This document shows, piece by piece, positions 9,038 through 17,270 of a DNA stretch of 64,000 bases. Under the pieces are notes generated by a model, which saw only the letters and a program-made list of their open reading frames with translations, made no database searches and was not told the DNA's origin. This stretch comes from FEB-25 sp963726315. GTDB taxonomy: Bacteria; Chloroflexota; Anaerolineae; Anaerolineales; UBA4823. A program made the translations under genes and the position numbers. The stretch covers positions 54,005 through 118,004 of the forward strand of contig CAVSBZ010000003.1 of assembly GCA_963726315.1 (NCBI GenBank). Reading direction: 5' to 3'. Each line of letters begins with the position of its first letter. Position 1 is the first letter of the stretch.

Positions 9038-9913
9038 TCACACCTTGTCAGCGCTGCCGAGCATATCGATCCAATGTCCTACCGCCTCACGAATGGCTTT
9101 CCTCACGGCTTCGTCGACTTTTCCAGGATCATATTCTTCACGGTGGGTGTTGATATAATCGTATTGGGCGTCGATCATGGTGCGTTTAAGCTCGGTGGAA
9201 ACGTTGAATTTCGCTCCGCCCATCTCGATCAACTTCTTGATGTAATCTTCTGGCAGACCTGTGCCACCATGGACTACCAGGGGTGTTTTAATGGTCTTGC
9301 CGTTCAGTAATTGGTTGATCTTGCCCAGTCGCTCAAAATCTACCTTTGGGTTTTTCGTTTTGTAAACCCCATGAGCAGTACCAATGGCAGGCGCAAAGAT
9401 ATCCAGACCGGTCCGCTCGACAAACTCAACTGCTTGAACCGGATTTGCCAGCTGAGTTTCATCCTCAGCCACTTTTATCTGATCCTCCACCCCGCTTACC
9501 GTACCCAGCTCGCCCTCTACAGAAATCTTACCGAGCTTATGACAGTAATCGACAATTTCCTTTGTTTGACGGATATTCTCCTCATACGCTTGCTTGGAGG
9601 CGTCAACCATGATATTCGTATAGCCAGCGTCAGCACACTTCTTACAGTGTTCGATATCCGTACAATGATCCAGGTGTAAACAAATCGGGATTGGTGCTGC
9701 AGCAGCGAGGGTGCGGTAAATTGCTACCAACACGTCGACGCCTAGAAACTTGGATGGTTTCACCGAGGTCTGAATGATTAAGGGTGATTTCTTGGCGACT
9801 GCCGCTTCGATCACACCTTCCATTTGGTTTACGTCAGTGATATTAAAAGCACCAATGGCATATTTACCCTTGGCAGCTTCCACCATGATTTCTTTTGCGT
9901 TGACAATCGACAT
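9038..9913 (-). CDS. class II (zinc) ketose-bisphosphate aldolase family protein
   Basis: A 291-residue zinc aldolase of the fructose/tagatose-bisphosphate group. Catalytic and metal-binding residues are present: LHLDH (Asp82, His83), VEGELGTVSG (Glu near 133-135), GTAHGVY (His181) and VVHGGTGLP (His215). The C-terminal FNVSTEL holds the phosphate-binding Asn-Val-(S/D)-Thr loop. The family splits or joins a dihydroxyacetone-phosphate unit and an aldehyde. Inside an amine operon with a HAD phosphatase and a DeoR regulator this suggests a phosphorylated ketose or related intermediate; that is inference. GGAGG precedes the ATG. There is a 145-base gap to the upstream oxidase gene, with no clear terminator. 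Confidence 0.9.
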   Translation of the reverse strand: MSIVNAKEIMVEAAKGKYAIGAFNITDVNQMEGVIEAAVAKKSPLIIQTSVKPSKFLGVDVLVAIYRTLAAAAPIPICLHLDHCTDIEHCKKCADAGYTNIMVDASKQAYEENIRQTKEIVDYCHKLGKISVEGELGTVSGVEDQIKVAEDETQLANPVQAVEFVERTGLDIFAPAIGTAHGVYKTKNPKVDFERLGKINQLLNGKTIKTPLVVHGGTGLPEDYIKKLIEMGGAKFNVSTELKRTMIDAQYDYINTHREEYDPGKVDEAVRKAIREAVGHWIDMLGSADKV

Positions 9914-10058
9914 ATTAGCCTCCTTAGTTGATTTAAATTGGTTTTATGAGCTAGTTGCCTCAGAATCTATGAATGGACTACCGTCATTCTATCATGAATG
10001 AATCCCTTCCCTGGCTTCAAGCGCGTTGTAGCCTGGTGTTGAGCCCACCAGAAATTGG

Positions 10059-12494
10059 TTATGCCTTAATTCTCTCTCCTTTTGGATCCCACAACGGTGA
10101 TTGAACGACCACAGCACCGACCTGTTCTCCAAAGAATTCTACCTCAAATTCTGTCCCTGCTTTAGCATATTCGATCGGCAGGTATGCATAGATGATACTC
10201 TTTTCTACAGAGTAGCCGTACCCGCCCGCAGCAACCCAACTGATGACATTGCCTTCCTTGGTCCGTATGGGTTCCTTGCCCAATGCAATGGTTCGGTTAT
10301 CGGAGAGGGTGAGGCAACATAGCTTCCGCTTCAGACCGGAGCTCTTTTGCTCCAACAAGGCTTCCTTACCGATAAATTCGGCTTTTTCGAGCCTGACTGC
10401 AAACCCCAGACCAGCTTCGAGGGGAGAATAGTCAGGGCTGATCTCGCTGCTCCAGTAACGATAGCCTTTTTCGAGTCGCAGCGTATCGATAGCTTTATAT
10501 CCAGCGGCGACCATCCCTTCAGGTTGTCCGGCTTCCCATAATGTATCCCACAAGCGCAAGCCATATTCCATTGGGCAATAAAACTCCCAGCCTAATTCAC
10601 CAACATAGGTTACTCTACTGGCAATTACAGGAACATCGCCCACCATAATCCGTCGAGCTGTCATGTATGGGAAACCCTCATTGGATACATCAGCCAGGGT
10701 AACTTTTTCCAGGATCTTGCGAGCTTTAGGTCCCCACAAACCCAGACAGGCAAATGAAGAGCTAACATCTTCAATGGCAACTGAGCCATCTTCAGGCATG
10801 TTCAAGGAGAGCCACGATAGGTCATGCTGCCCAAAGGCAGTACCGGTAATGATGAAGAACCGGTCTTCTGCCAAACGGGTGACCGTAAAGTCGCACTCGA
10901 TTCCACCGTGCTTGTTCAAGCATTGAGTGTAAATAATTGTTCCAACCGACTGATCTATATTATTGGCGCAAACATAGTTGAGGAAGGCCAGCGCTCCAGG
11001 GCCGCGCACTTCGAACTTATTGAAGGATGTTTCATCAAAGAGACCAGCGTTGAGGCGGGTCATTAAGTGTTCGTAGCCAATGGCGCGTGACCAGTTATGG
11101 TGTGACCATCCTTTTGGTTCATGTCCATGGCGTGCCTTCTCTTCGTAAGGTTTGAACCAGTTGGGACGCTCCCAGCCAGTCTTCTCACCAAAATAGCAGC
11201 CCAACGCCTGCAGACGGTTGTAAGTAGGGGAGAGACGTAAGCCTCGGCGGGAAAGACGTTCTTCACCAGGATAATGGATATCGTAGTATTGAGTATAAGT
11301 TTCGATCGTTCGGGCGACTGTATAATCCTGGCTGTTGTAATTGGATCCGAACCGACGCACATCCAATCGCCAAACATCCCATTCAGGATGCCCATCGATG
11401 ATCCATTCTGCCATGGTCTTCCCAATCCCACCTGCTCCAGCCAACCCATGGGCACAGAAAGCGCAAGCTACCCAAAATCCTTTCACCGAAGTAGGTCCTA
11501 ATAAAAATTCACCGTCTGGGGTAAAGCCTTCAGGTCCGTTGAGAAGTTGAATCACCTCAGCAGTTTCAACTGCAGGCACCCGTTTAATGGAATTTTCCAT
11601 CAGCGGAGTGAAGCGGTCCCAATCAGGAGGCAAAAGCTTGTATTTAAAATCGCGTGGGATGCCAGTCAATCCGAATGGCAGTGGGTTGCGCTCGTAACCG
11701 CCGGTGACCAGACCCCCAACTTCCTCCCGCCAGTAAACCAGCAAGTCGGGGTCGCGCAAGGTGGGGAAATCATGTCCAACACCCTCGATGGGTCTGGTGA
11801 TAATGTAAAGATGTGCCATGGGGACAACGGGCAAGCTGAGCCCAACCATCTTACCAACCTCGTTTCCCCACTGACCGGCAGCGTTCACCACGATTTCGGT
11901 TTCGATCGTACCCAGGTTGGTGACCACATCATGGACGCGTCCGTTCTTCAGGTTAATCTTCTCCACATTCGTGTCAACGAAAATCTGCGCCCCACGTAGT
12001 TTGGCTCCTTTCGCGAGGGCATTCGTCAGACCGGTCGGATCAATCACACCATCATTAGGGGTGTAGGCTGCCCCAACAATTCCGTCCATGTTCATGAGTG
12101 GGAAAAGGTCGAAGGCTTCCTTGGGCGATATGAGGTCCATGGGTACGCCGAAAGATTTTGCCATTCCCACCAGTCGCTTGATGTCTTCCATCCGTTCTGG
12201 AGAAGAAGCCAGACGAAGACCGCCTACCTCACGCCAACCTGGGTCTTGTTCGGTCTCTTGTTTTAGCTTACGGTAAAGGTCCGTGCTGTAATGCATCATC
12301 CGGGTGAGATTTGCATCGGAGCGCATCTGTCCTATCAGACCAGCAGAGTGCCAGGTTGAACCGCTGGTCAGCTCATGACGTTCGAGGATGATGATGTCTT
12401 TCCAACCCATGAGAGTTAAATGATAAGCAATACTACATCCACCGACGCCACCGCCAATGATGACCACCTGAGCATGAGCAGGAAGATCAGCCAT
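10059..12494 (-). CDS. dimethylglycine/sarcosine dehydrogenase-like flavoprotein with GcvT half (copy 1)
   Basis: A 811-residue protein built like mitochondrial dimethylglycine dehydrogenase. The N-terminal DAO-type FAD domain has VIIGGGVGG (residues 11-19) and ERHELTSGSTWHSAG, where His49 matches the histidine that carries FAD covalently in mammalian DMGDH. From about residue 430 come the GcvT-like folate-binding domain (DETSFNKFEVRGPGALAFL, YVGELGWE) and the GCV_T C-terminal barrel. Known members oxidise N-methyl groups and pass the carbon to tetrahydrofolate. The gene overlaps the upstream kinase by eight bases and has a good AGGAGG. A second copy (20139-22565, plus strand) is also preceded by a kinase. 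Confidence 0.93.
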   Translation of the reverse strand: MADLPAHAQVVIIGGGVGGCSIAYHLTLMGWKDIIILERHELTSGSTWHSAGLIGQMRSDANLTRMMHYSTDLYRKLKQETEQDPGWREVGGLRLASSPERMEDIKRLVGMAKSFGVPMDLISPKEAFDLFPLMNMDGIVGAAYTPNDGVIDPTGLTNALAKGAKLRGAQIFVDTNVEKINLKNGRVHDVVTNLGTIETEIVVNAAGQWGNEVGKMVGLSLPVVPMAHLYIITRPIEGVGHDFPTLRDPDLLVYWREEVGGLVTGGYERNPLPFGLTGIPRDFKYKLLPPDWDRFTPLMENSIKRVPAVETAEVIQLLNGPEGFTPDGEFLLGPTSVKGFWVACAFCAHGLAGAGGIGKTMAEWIIDGHPEWDVWRLDVRRFGSNYNSQDYTVARTIETYTQYYDIHYPGEERLSRRGLRLSPTYNRLQALGCYFGEKTGWERPNWFKPYEEKARHGHEPKGWSHHNWSRAIGYEHLMTRLNAGLFDETSFNKFEVRGPGALAFLNYVCANNIDQSVGTIIYTQCLNKHGGIECDFTVTRLAEDRFFIITGTAFGQHDLSWLSLNMPEDGSVAIEDVSSSFACLGLWGPKARKILEKVTLADVSNEGFPYMTARRIMVGDVPVIASRVTYVGELGWEFYCPMEYGLRLWDTLWEAGQPEGMVAAGYKAIDTLRLEKGYRYWSSEISPDYSPLEAGLGFAVRLEKAEFIGKEALLEQKSSGLKRKLCCLTLSDNRTIALGKEPIRTKEGNVISWVAAGGYGYSVEKSIIYAYLPIEYAKAGTEFEVEFFGEQVGAVVVQSPLWDPKGERIKA

Positions 12495-13398
12495 TTTTAC
12501 TTACCTCCTTAAGATATTCATTCCAATATGGGTTATAGATATTATCCATGGCACGACCGAAGAACTTTTCGGAATATTCATGGAAGTCGAAATCGAGCTT
12601 CGAAATCCCAATTTGTACAAGCCCCCAGGTGGCTTCACGCAGATCGGAGATGACTTTCATGATTTTTAGATGAGCCCAGTGTAAAGGGTTTATCTGTCCA
12701 TCAAAATAGCAAATCAGCATCCAGCGATCTTGTTCGTCTGAGAAATTATGGTGGTCGGAGAAATTTGCCAGATCGAAAAAAGCATCACCCATGCCAGCAT
12801 ATTCCCAATCGAGAATGTAGAGTTGACCATTGGTGAGGAAATTTGCATTGAGAAGATCATTGTGGCATGCACAAGGCTGATATGGATGAACAGATAGCGC
12901 TTTCTCGGCTCCTTGCAGGCGCTCGTTCAGCCAATCAAAGTCTTTTGGGAAGCCAACATTATTACGCTGGGCAATTTCGGTATAATCCCGGACAACGTGA
13001 AAGGGGTCGAATATTCCAGGAATCGTTGGCATGGCGTGGATTTGATGGACTTTGTCCATTACCCGACGAATGTTCTCCGGTTCTGAAATCTCATCAGGAG
13101 AGATGGGTCGTCCATCAATAAAGCGTGTCACCAGGTAACCTTCAGGTCGGATGAAGTAATACACTTCGGGGGCGATACCTAGCTTTCCCGCGGCCAGATT
13201 TGCCGCATACTCATGCTCGCGGTTGATTCCCAAGAGCTCGGTATTCGCGCCAACGATCCGAAGGACATAAGACTGTCCGCCTGTATCGATGCGGAAATTG
13301 TTGTTGGTAATTCCTCCGCCCAGAGGCGTAGCTTTCAAGTCACTGGCACCTACCCATTGAGGCACGCGGGCTATCGCCTCCTCCAGAGTTAATTCCAT
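12487..13398 (-). CDS. choline/ethanolamine-kinase-like phosphotransferase (copy 1)
   Basis: An APH/choline-kinase fold protein of 303 residues. GGGITNNNF near residue 29 is the nucleotide loop. The Brenner motif CHNDLLNAN near 178-186 has the catalytic aspartate and metal-binding asparagine, and LDWEYAGMGD near 196-205 is the metal-binding DFE equivalent. Relatives include LicA and rhizobial genes found beside DMGDH-like oxidases. It presumably phosphorylates a small amino alcohol, but the acceptor is unknown. ATG 13398 is preferred to the upstream TTG 13404. The end overlaps the oxidase gene by eight bases, a sign of translational coupling. Confidence 0.88.
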   Translation of the reverse strand: MELTLEEAIARVPQWVGASDLKATPLGGGITNNNFRIDTGGQSYVLRIVGANTELLGINREHEYAANLAAGKLGIAPEVYYFIRPEGYLVTRFIDGRPISPDEISEPENIRRVMDKVHQIHAMPTIPGIFDPFHVVRDYTEIAQRNNVGFPKDFDWLNERLQGAEKALSVHPYQPCACHNDLLNANFLTNGQLYILDWEYAGMGDAFFDLANFSDHHNFSDEQDRWMLICYFDGQINPLHWAHLKIMKVISDLREATWGLVQIGISKLDFDFHEYSEKFFGRAMDNIYNPYWNEYLKEVSKNG

Positions 13399-13478
13399 AT
13401 ACAAAAATCCCCAGCCAATAATAAATAAGTATCACAAGTGCGAGGTTGTGATAGTTTATTGATCAACTCGGAAGGTTC

Positions 13479-14288
13479 CTATTTCTGCCAGATTGAATCA
13501 GGTTTGGCCATCTCTGCCACGATATCATTCGAAGAGATAATACCCAGCGGAAAAGCTTGCGGGTGTTCATGGTCGATTACCACCAGGCGGTGATGGTGTT
13601 TTTGGATCATCAAGTCAGCGGCTTCACGCAGATGGACGTGAATGTCAATGGTCAGTGCAGGATGCATAATATCGCTGACAGTCAGATTTTCATCCACTCC
13701 ATTAGTCACATAGGGTAGAAAATCCTTACCGCTAACCACACCTACAGGCGTGCCGTTCGCATTGACCACCAGCACTGACCGCCATCCTGCCTGGGTCATG
13801 GTGCGGGCAGCGGAGGTGAGCGGGGTTTTATCTCTGCAAACCAGGATGGAATCTGACATCACATCTGCAACTGTCTCACGTAGGGGTTTTTCTTCGCGAG
13901 CCAGGCTGGCAACAAAATCAGAAATCGAAATAATACCCGCTGGTACGGAATTTTCGGTAACCAACAGGCGTTGGATGTCCTTTTCGATCAGCACGTGGGC
14001 AGCAATTTTGAGGGAGACTTCAGCTTCAACCGATTCGATCGGAGTGGACATAAGTTCACCAGCCGTCAGCTTGCGCATCGTCTTAAGGTCATGCGTATCA
14101 GCTGCCAGCCATTCGCCCGCCAGTAGATCATAATCGGAGATGATCCCCTGGGGATGACCTTGCTGGTCGACCACCACCAATGCATGGATGTGGTTTTGGG
14201 TGAGTAAAACAGCCACCTGGCCTAAAGTAGCATGTAAATCACAGGTGTGGATCCCTGTATGCATCAAATCGCGGACAATATTTTTCAT
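13479..14288 (-). CDS. protein with four CBS domains
   Basis: This 269-residue protein is made of four CBS repeats in two Bateman modules, at about residues 1-58, 66-125, 132-190 and 198-265. Each has the pattern of a helix, a hydrophobic strand (ALVVVDQQG, RLLVTENS, SVLVVNANG, RLVVIDHEH) and a G(I/V)(I/V)S turn. No enzymatic domain is attached. Stand-alone CBS proteins sense adenine nucleotides or SAM and regulate partners. It lies 12 bases downstream of a nucleotidyltransferase-fold gene and upstream of a kinase, so it may adjust that pathway to energy state. That is inference. AGGAGG precedes the ATG. Confidence 0.92.
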   Translation of the reverse strand: MKNIVRDLMHTGIHTCDLHATLGQVAVLLTQNHIHALVVVDQQGHPQGIISDYDLLAGEWLAADTHDLKTMRKLTAGELMSTPIESVEAEVSLKIAAHVLIEKDIQRLLVTENSVPAGIISISDFVASLAREEKPLRETVADVMSDSILVCRDKTPLTSAARTMTQAGWRSVLVVNANGTPVGVVSGKDFLPYVTNGVDENLTVSDIMHPALTIDIHVHLREAADLMIQKHHHRLVVIDHEHPQAFPLGIISSNDIVAEMAKPDSIWQK

Positions 14289-14300
14289 CTCAGCCTCCTG

Positions 14301-15092
14301 CTATCCCACTTCATCCACATCCCGGTACCATTTCACCCGGTCGCCCACCCGAGCACGTAAGCGCCATGCCATTGATTTCGGCTCATGTTCGATGCGTGAC
14401 TTGGCAGTTTTTACCTGCTGGTTGACTTTTTCCTTTTGTTCAACGCTGAGCTGTGAATATCCCTGGGCGAGGCGATCCACCTTGTCGAGATTCATGGTTG
14501 TTGTCCTCCACAACCCCCAATCATTACTGCAGAGATTAGCGACGTACTTGATATTGATGGTTTCATGATCGATATCACCAAGTGGATGTTCGAGCAGTAA
14601 CATGATCGTGTCGATGACATCTTTTTCGTTGATCTTCACAATTTGCATTTTTTCCAGCAGCATCTCTGCCAGTGGAATGCTTGGGTTATCCACCTCAAGC
14701 CGGTTATTCCAATAGATGATGTGACTAAAGGCAAGCTTTTCGTAGAACACGTCGATATGGATGCCAATTTCCGACCTCTCGAAGATGGCGCGATCGCCTT
14801 CAGAAACGATGAAGACTTCACGGTTTTCACGGTAGCCAAGTCCAGCCATTAATACCTGGATTTCCTTCGTCTGCCGGTGGTAAGCGGCAAAGTCGATATC
14901 GGTATATGCGCGGCCCATAGCGGCTTGTAAATATCCAAATTGTGGGCAATGTAGCTGAAAAGCCAATGAGCCGATGACCCGCATAATAATGCCAGCATTA
15001 CTGCTGGCTGTAAGAATGCGCTTTAATTCATTTTCAAACTTGTCACGTTCCGCTCGATCTTGCTCACCCATCCCGATTGAACTGCTTAACAT
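14301..15092 (-). CDS. nucleotidyltransferase-fold protein
   Basis: About 263 residues. The segment RVIGSLAFQLHCP followed after about 20 residues by YTDIDF is the GS...DxD signature of the Pol-beta-type nucleotidyltransferase fold. A third acidic residue is in HIDVFYEKL. The rest is helical with many charged residues. Similar proteins are annotated only as hypothetical or AbiEii-like nucleotidyltransferases. There is no antitoxin-like partner, and the neighbours are a CBS protein and metabolic genes, so a toxin role is not supported. ATG 15092 has AGGAG at six bases; an upstream ATG (15128) would add 12 residues. It is the first gene of the minus arm. Confidence 0.72.
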   Translation of the reverse strand: MLSSSIGMGEQDRAERDKFENELKRILTASSNAGIIMRVIGSLAFQLHCPQFGYLQAAMGRAYTDIDFAAYHRQTKEIQVLMAGLGYRENREVFIVSEGDRAIFERSEIGIHIDVFYEKLAFSHIIYWNNRLEVDNPSIPLAEMLLEKMQIVKINEKDVIDTIMLLLEHPLGDIDHETINIKYVANLCSNDWGLWRTTTMNLDKVDRLAQGYSQLSVEQKEKVNQQVKTAKSRIEHEPKSMAWRLRARVGDRVKWYRDVDEVG

Positions 15093-15179
15093 ACCCTGCT
15101 CCTGTGCTGATACTTCAGCAATCGGCATAATGTTGACTGAATGTCATTAAATAGTAGACTACGGGAATATTTTCAAGCA

Positions 15180-15208
15180 ATTATAATAAAAAAGGCAAAA
15201 TCTTGCAA
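15180..15208 (-). promoter_or_regulatory. promoter of the minus arm (shares its -35 box)
   Basis: On the minus strand TTGCAA (15208-15203) is followed after exactly 17 bases by a perfect TATAAT (15185-15180). Transcription would start near 15,173, about 45-80 bases before the first gene depending on the start codon used. The same TTGCAA serves the plus-strand promoter. Confidence 0.72.
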
Positions 15209-15231
15209 ATTTCTTCATATTCTTTTATAAT
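15203..15231 (+). promoter_or_regulatory. promoter of the plus arm (shares its -35 box)
   Basis: TTGCAA (15203-15208) is followed after exactly 17 bases by TATAAT (15226-15231). The start of transcription would be near 15,238, about 50 bases before the DeoR gene. Because TTGCAA is its own reverse complement it is simultaneously the -35 box of the opposite promoter. Confidence 0.75.
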
Positions 15232-15288
15232 TAATCTTGATAATAAACAAATCCCTTACCTAACCGACCGATAATTATATGTAAATTA

Positions 15289-16083
15289 ATGAGTAAATCT
15301 CTCATTCCAGCTCAACGGCGAGAGCGAATCCAGGAATATCTGGCAATCCATAAAATCGTCCGGATGGACGAATTGTATAAGATGCTGGATACCTCTGAAG
15401 CGACTGTGAGACGGGATTTGGAATGGTTGGAACGCGAAGGAGTTTTAGAACGAACTCATGGGGGGGCAATTCTTAATCAACGGATGACTCTCGAGCCCGA
15501 ATATGTCCAAAGAGCATCCTTAAACCCTGAAGAAAAACATCTAATTGGAGAACTGGCGGCCTCACTAATCGGTGATGGTGAAGTTGTATTCATCAATAGC
15601 GGCACGACGACTGCTCAGGTGATTCACCACATCCGAGGGAATGTTGGCATCATTGTGTTCACCAATAATCTGGCTGCAGTGCTGGAGGTCGGCGATACCG
15701 GGTTCAAATCCTATGTACTGGGTGGTGAGTTCCAGCCTCATTCCAACTCGGTTGCCGGTCGCTTTGGTCTTGAAAATCTGCGCCAGGTATATGCCAACAA
15801 GGCGATCCTGGGCGTCGACGGCATCAGTTTGATCCACGGCTGTACCGTGCCTTCGAATGCCGAAGCTGAAATGATGAAATTGATGATTGAGCGCACGAAA
15901 GGGGAAATAATGATTGTGGCTGATCACACCAAATGGGGTGTGGTTTCAAATTTTCAAATCGCAAGCATCGATGAGCTCGACAAGCTGATCACGGATGCTC
16001 AAATAGATCCCACCACCCTTGATACTTTGGCTGAACATTCCGTGCAGATACATATTGCCTCAGCAAGCCAGGTAAAAGTTTAG
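15289..16083 (+). CDS. DeoR/GlpR family transcriptional regulator
   Basis: A 264-residue regulator. The N-terminal winged helix (about residues 3-58) has RRERIQEYL, the recognition helix TSEATVRRDLEWLE and the wing GVLERTHGGA, all classical for DeoR. The C-terminal sensor domain has INSGTTTAQVIHHI and LGVDGIS, typical of domains that bind phosphorylated sugars. It is the first gene of the plus arm and sits at the divergent promoter pair, so it most likely controls both arms, and its effector may be a phosphorylated intermediate. That last point is inference from the family. No clear Shine-Dalgarno sequence precedes the ATG. Confidence 0.92.
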   Translation: MSKSLIPAQRRERIQEYLAIHKIVRMDELYKMLDTSEATVRRDLEWLEREGVLERTHGGAILNQRMTLEPEYVQRASLNPEEKHLIGELAASLIGDGEVVFINSGTTTAQVIHHIRGNVGIIVFTNNLAAVLEVGDTGFKSYVLGGEFQPHSNSVAGRFGLENLRQVYANKAILGVDGISLIHGCTVPSNAEAEMMKLMIERTKGEIMIVADHTKWGVVSNFQIASIDELDKLITDAQIDPTTLDTLAEHSVQIHIASASQVKV

Positions 16084-16126
16084 CCTTGTTTGTGTAAATT
16101 ACGGAATTATTTTCAAGGAGATCCGT

Positions 16127-17122
16127 ATGCCATTATTTTCCAAGAAGGAAAAAAAGAGGGCAACCCGGCTTTTTTTTGCTACTGATTTGCACGGCTCTGA
16201 GCGAACTTACCGGAAATTCATCAACGCGGGAAAATTTTATGACGTTGATATCCTGGTGATGGGAGGAGATATCACCGGCAAACTCCTTATCCCGATCATC
16301 AAAGAAAGCAACGACCATTACCGCGCTACCTTGCAAGGCAGAGTTGAAGAGATCACCACGCAATCAGAGCTTGAAAACCTGGTTAATCGTTTGGGAACAC
16401 TGGGGTTCTATCACAAGATTATGGATGAAGACGAGTTTCGTTCACTCTCAACAAACGAGAAGGCGGTTAACGAGCTGTTTCACCAGGTAGCCCATGAACG
16501 TTTAAACGCCTGGGTGGATCTGGCGGAAGAACGCCTGGCGGGAACTGGCAAGAAATGTTTTGTGACCGGTGGAAACGATGATGACCCCATGGTGTTAACA
16601 GCCATTAAGAAAGAAGGTACACAAAGTTTTTTTGCTTGTGAAAATGAAGTGGTTCAAGTTGATGCGGATCACACCATGATATCTGTCGGTTACAGCACAC
16701 CAACCCCGTGGAAGACCCCTCGGGAAATTTCAGATGAACAATTGGGCGAAATGATCGAAGAAATGATTGGGCATGTAACCGATTCAAGTCATGCAATTTT
16801 TAACTTCCATGACCCTCCTGTTGATTCATCACTGGATACCTGCCCAATGCTGGACTGGAGCAAAGATCCACCCGAACCCATCATCCAAAGTGGACAAGTG
16901 GTCATGTATGGTGCTGGGAGTAAATCGGTCCGTAAAGCCATCGAGAAATACCAACCCATGTTAGGCTTGCATGGCCATATCCATGAATCACAATCTGTAG
17001 CTAGGATCGGACGAACCACCTGCATTAACCCTGGGAGTGAATATGGGGAAGGAATATTACGCGGATGTCTGGTGACTTTTGTGGATGGTAAGGTGGAAGG
17101 TTACCAGATGACCAGCGGGTGA
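16127..17122 (+). CDS. calcineurin-like metallophosphoesterase (copy 1)
   Basis: A 331-residue cytoplasmic phosphoesterase with the five metal-binding blocks of the family: ATDLHGSE (Asp-x-His, about residues 18-25), GGDITGK (about 46-52), GGNDDD (about 148), FNFHDPP (about 225) and LHGHIHES (about 283-290). A helical insertion lies between blocks two and three. Its paralogue at 26312-27250 has the same blocks and insertion. Both copies directly precede an APC permease. The substrate is unknown. AAGGAG lies six bases before the ATG. Confidence 0.9.
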   Translation: MPLFSKKEKKRATRLFFATDLHGSERTYRKFINAGKFYDVDILVMGGDITGKLLIPIIKESNDHYRATLQGRVEEITTQSELENLVNRLGTLGFYHKIMDEDEFRSLSTNEKAVNELFHQVAHERLNAWVDLAEERLAGTGKKCFVTGGNDDDPMVLTAIKKEGTQSFFACENEVVQVDADHTMISVGYSTPTPWKTPREISDEQLGEMIEEMIGHVTDSSHAIFNFHDPPVDSSLDTCPMLDWSKDPPEPIIQSGQVVMYGAGSKSVRKAIEKYQPMLGLHGHIHESQSVARIGRTTCINPGSEYGEGILRGCLVTFVDGKVEGYQMTSG

Positions 17123-17229
17123 CAGACCACTTTTAGAAAGGAGACTCATCAAGAATAAGGTAATCAGATCGTAATGGTTGCGAAATTGTGTGAATGATAG
17201 GTTGAGCTTTAATTATCTGAGCAAATAAA

Positions 17230-17251
17230 AGCCAATCTGTTCGGATTGGCT
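17230..17251 (+). other. short hairpin just ahead of permease 1
   Basis: An 8-bp perfect stem (17230-17237 with 17244-17251) with a 6-base loop sits about 6 bases before the AAAGGAGG ribosome site of the permease. It may protect or process the mRNA between phosphoesterase and permease. A comparable stem lies before permease 2. Confidence 0.4.
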
Positions 17252-17270
17252 CTACCAAAGGAGGAACACA

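Noticed and set aside
11547..11999. Plus-strand open frame of 150 codons inside the DMGDH-like gene
   Set aside because: It is antisense to a well-supported flavoprotein and carries no signature of its own.
14301..15092. AbiEii-type toxin of a toxin-antitoxin pair
   Set aside because: The nucleotidyltransferase motif fits, but there is no antitoxin-like gene and the neighbours are metabolic.
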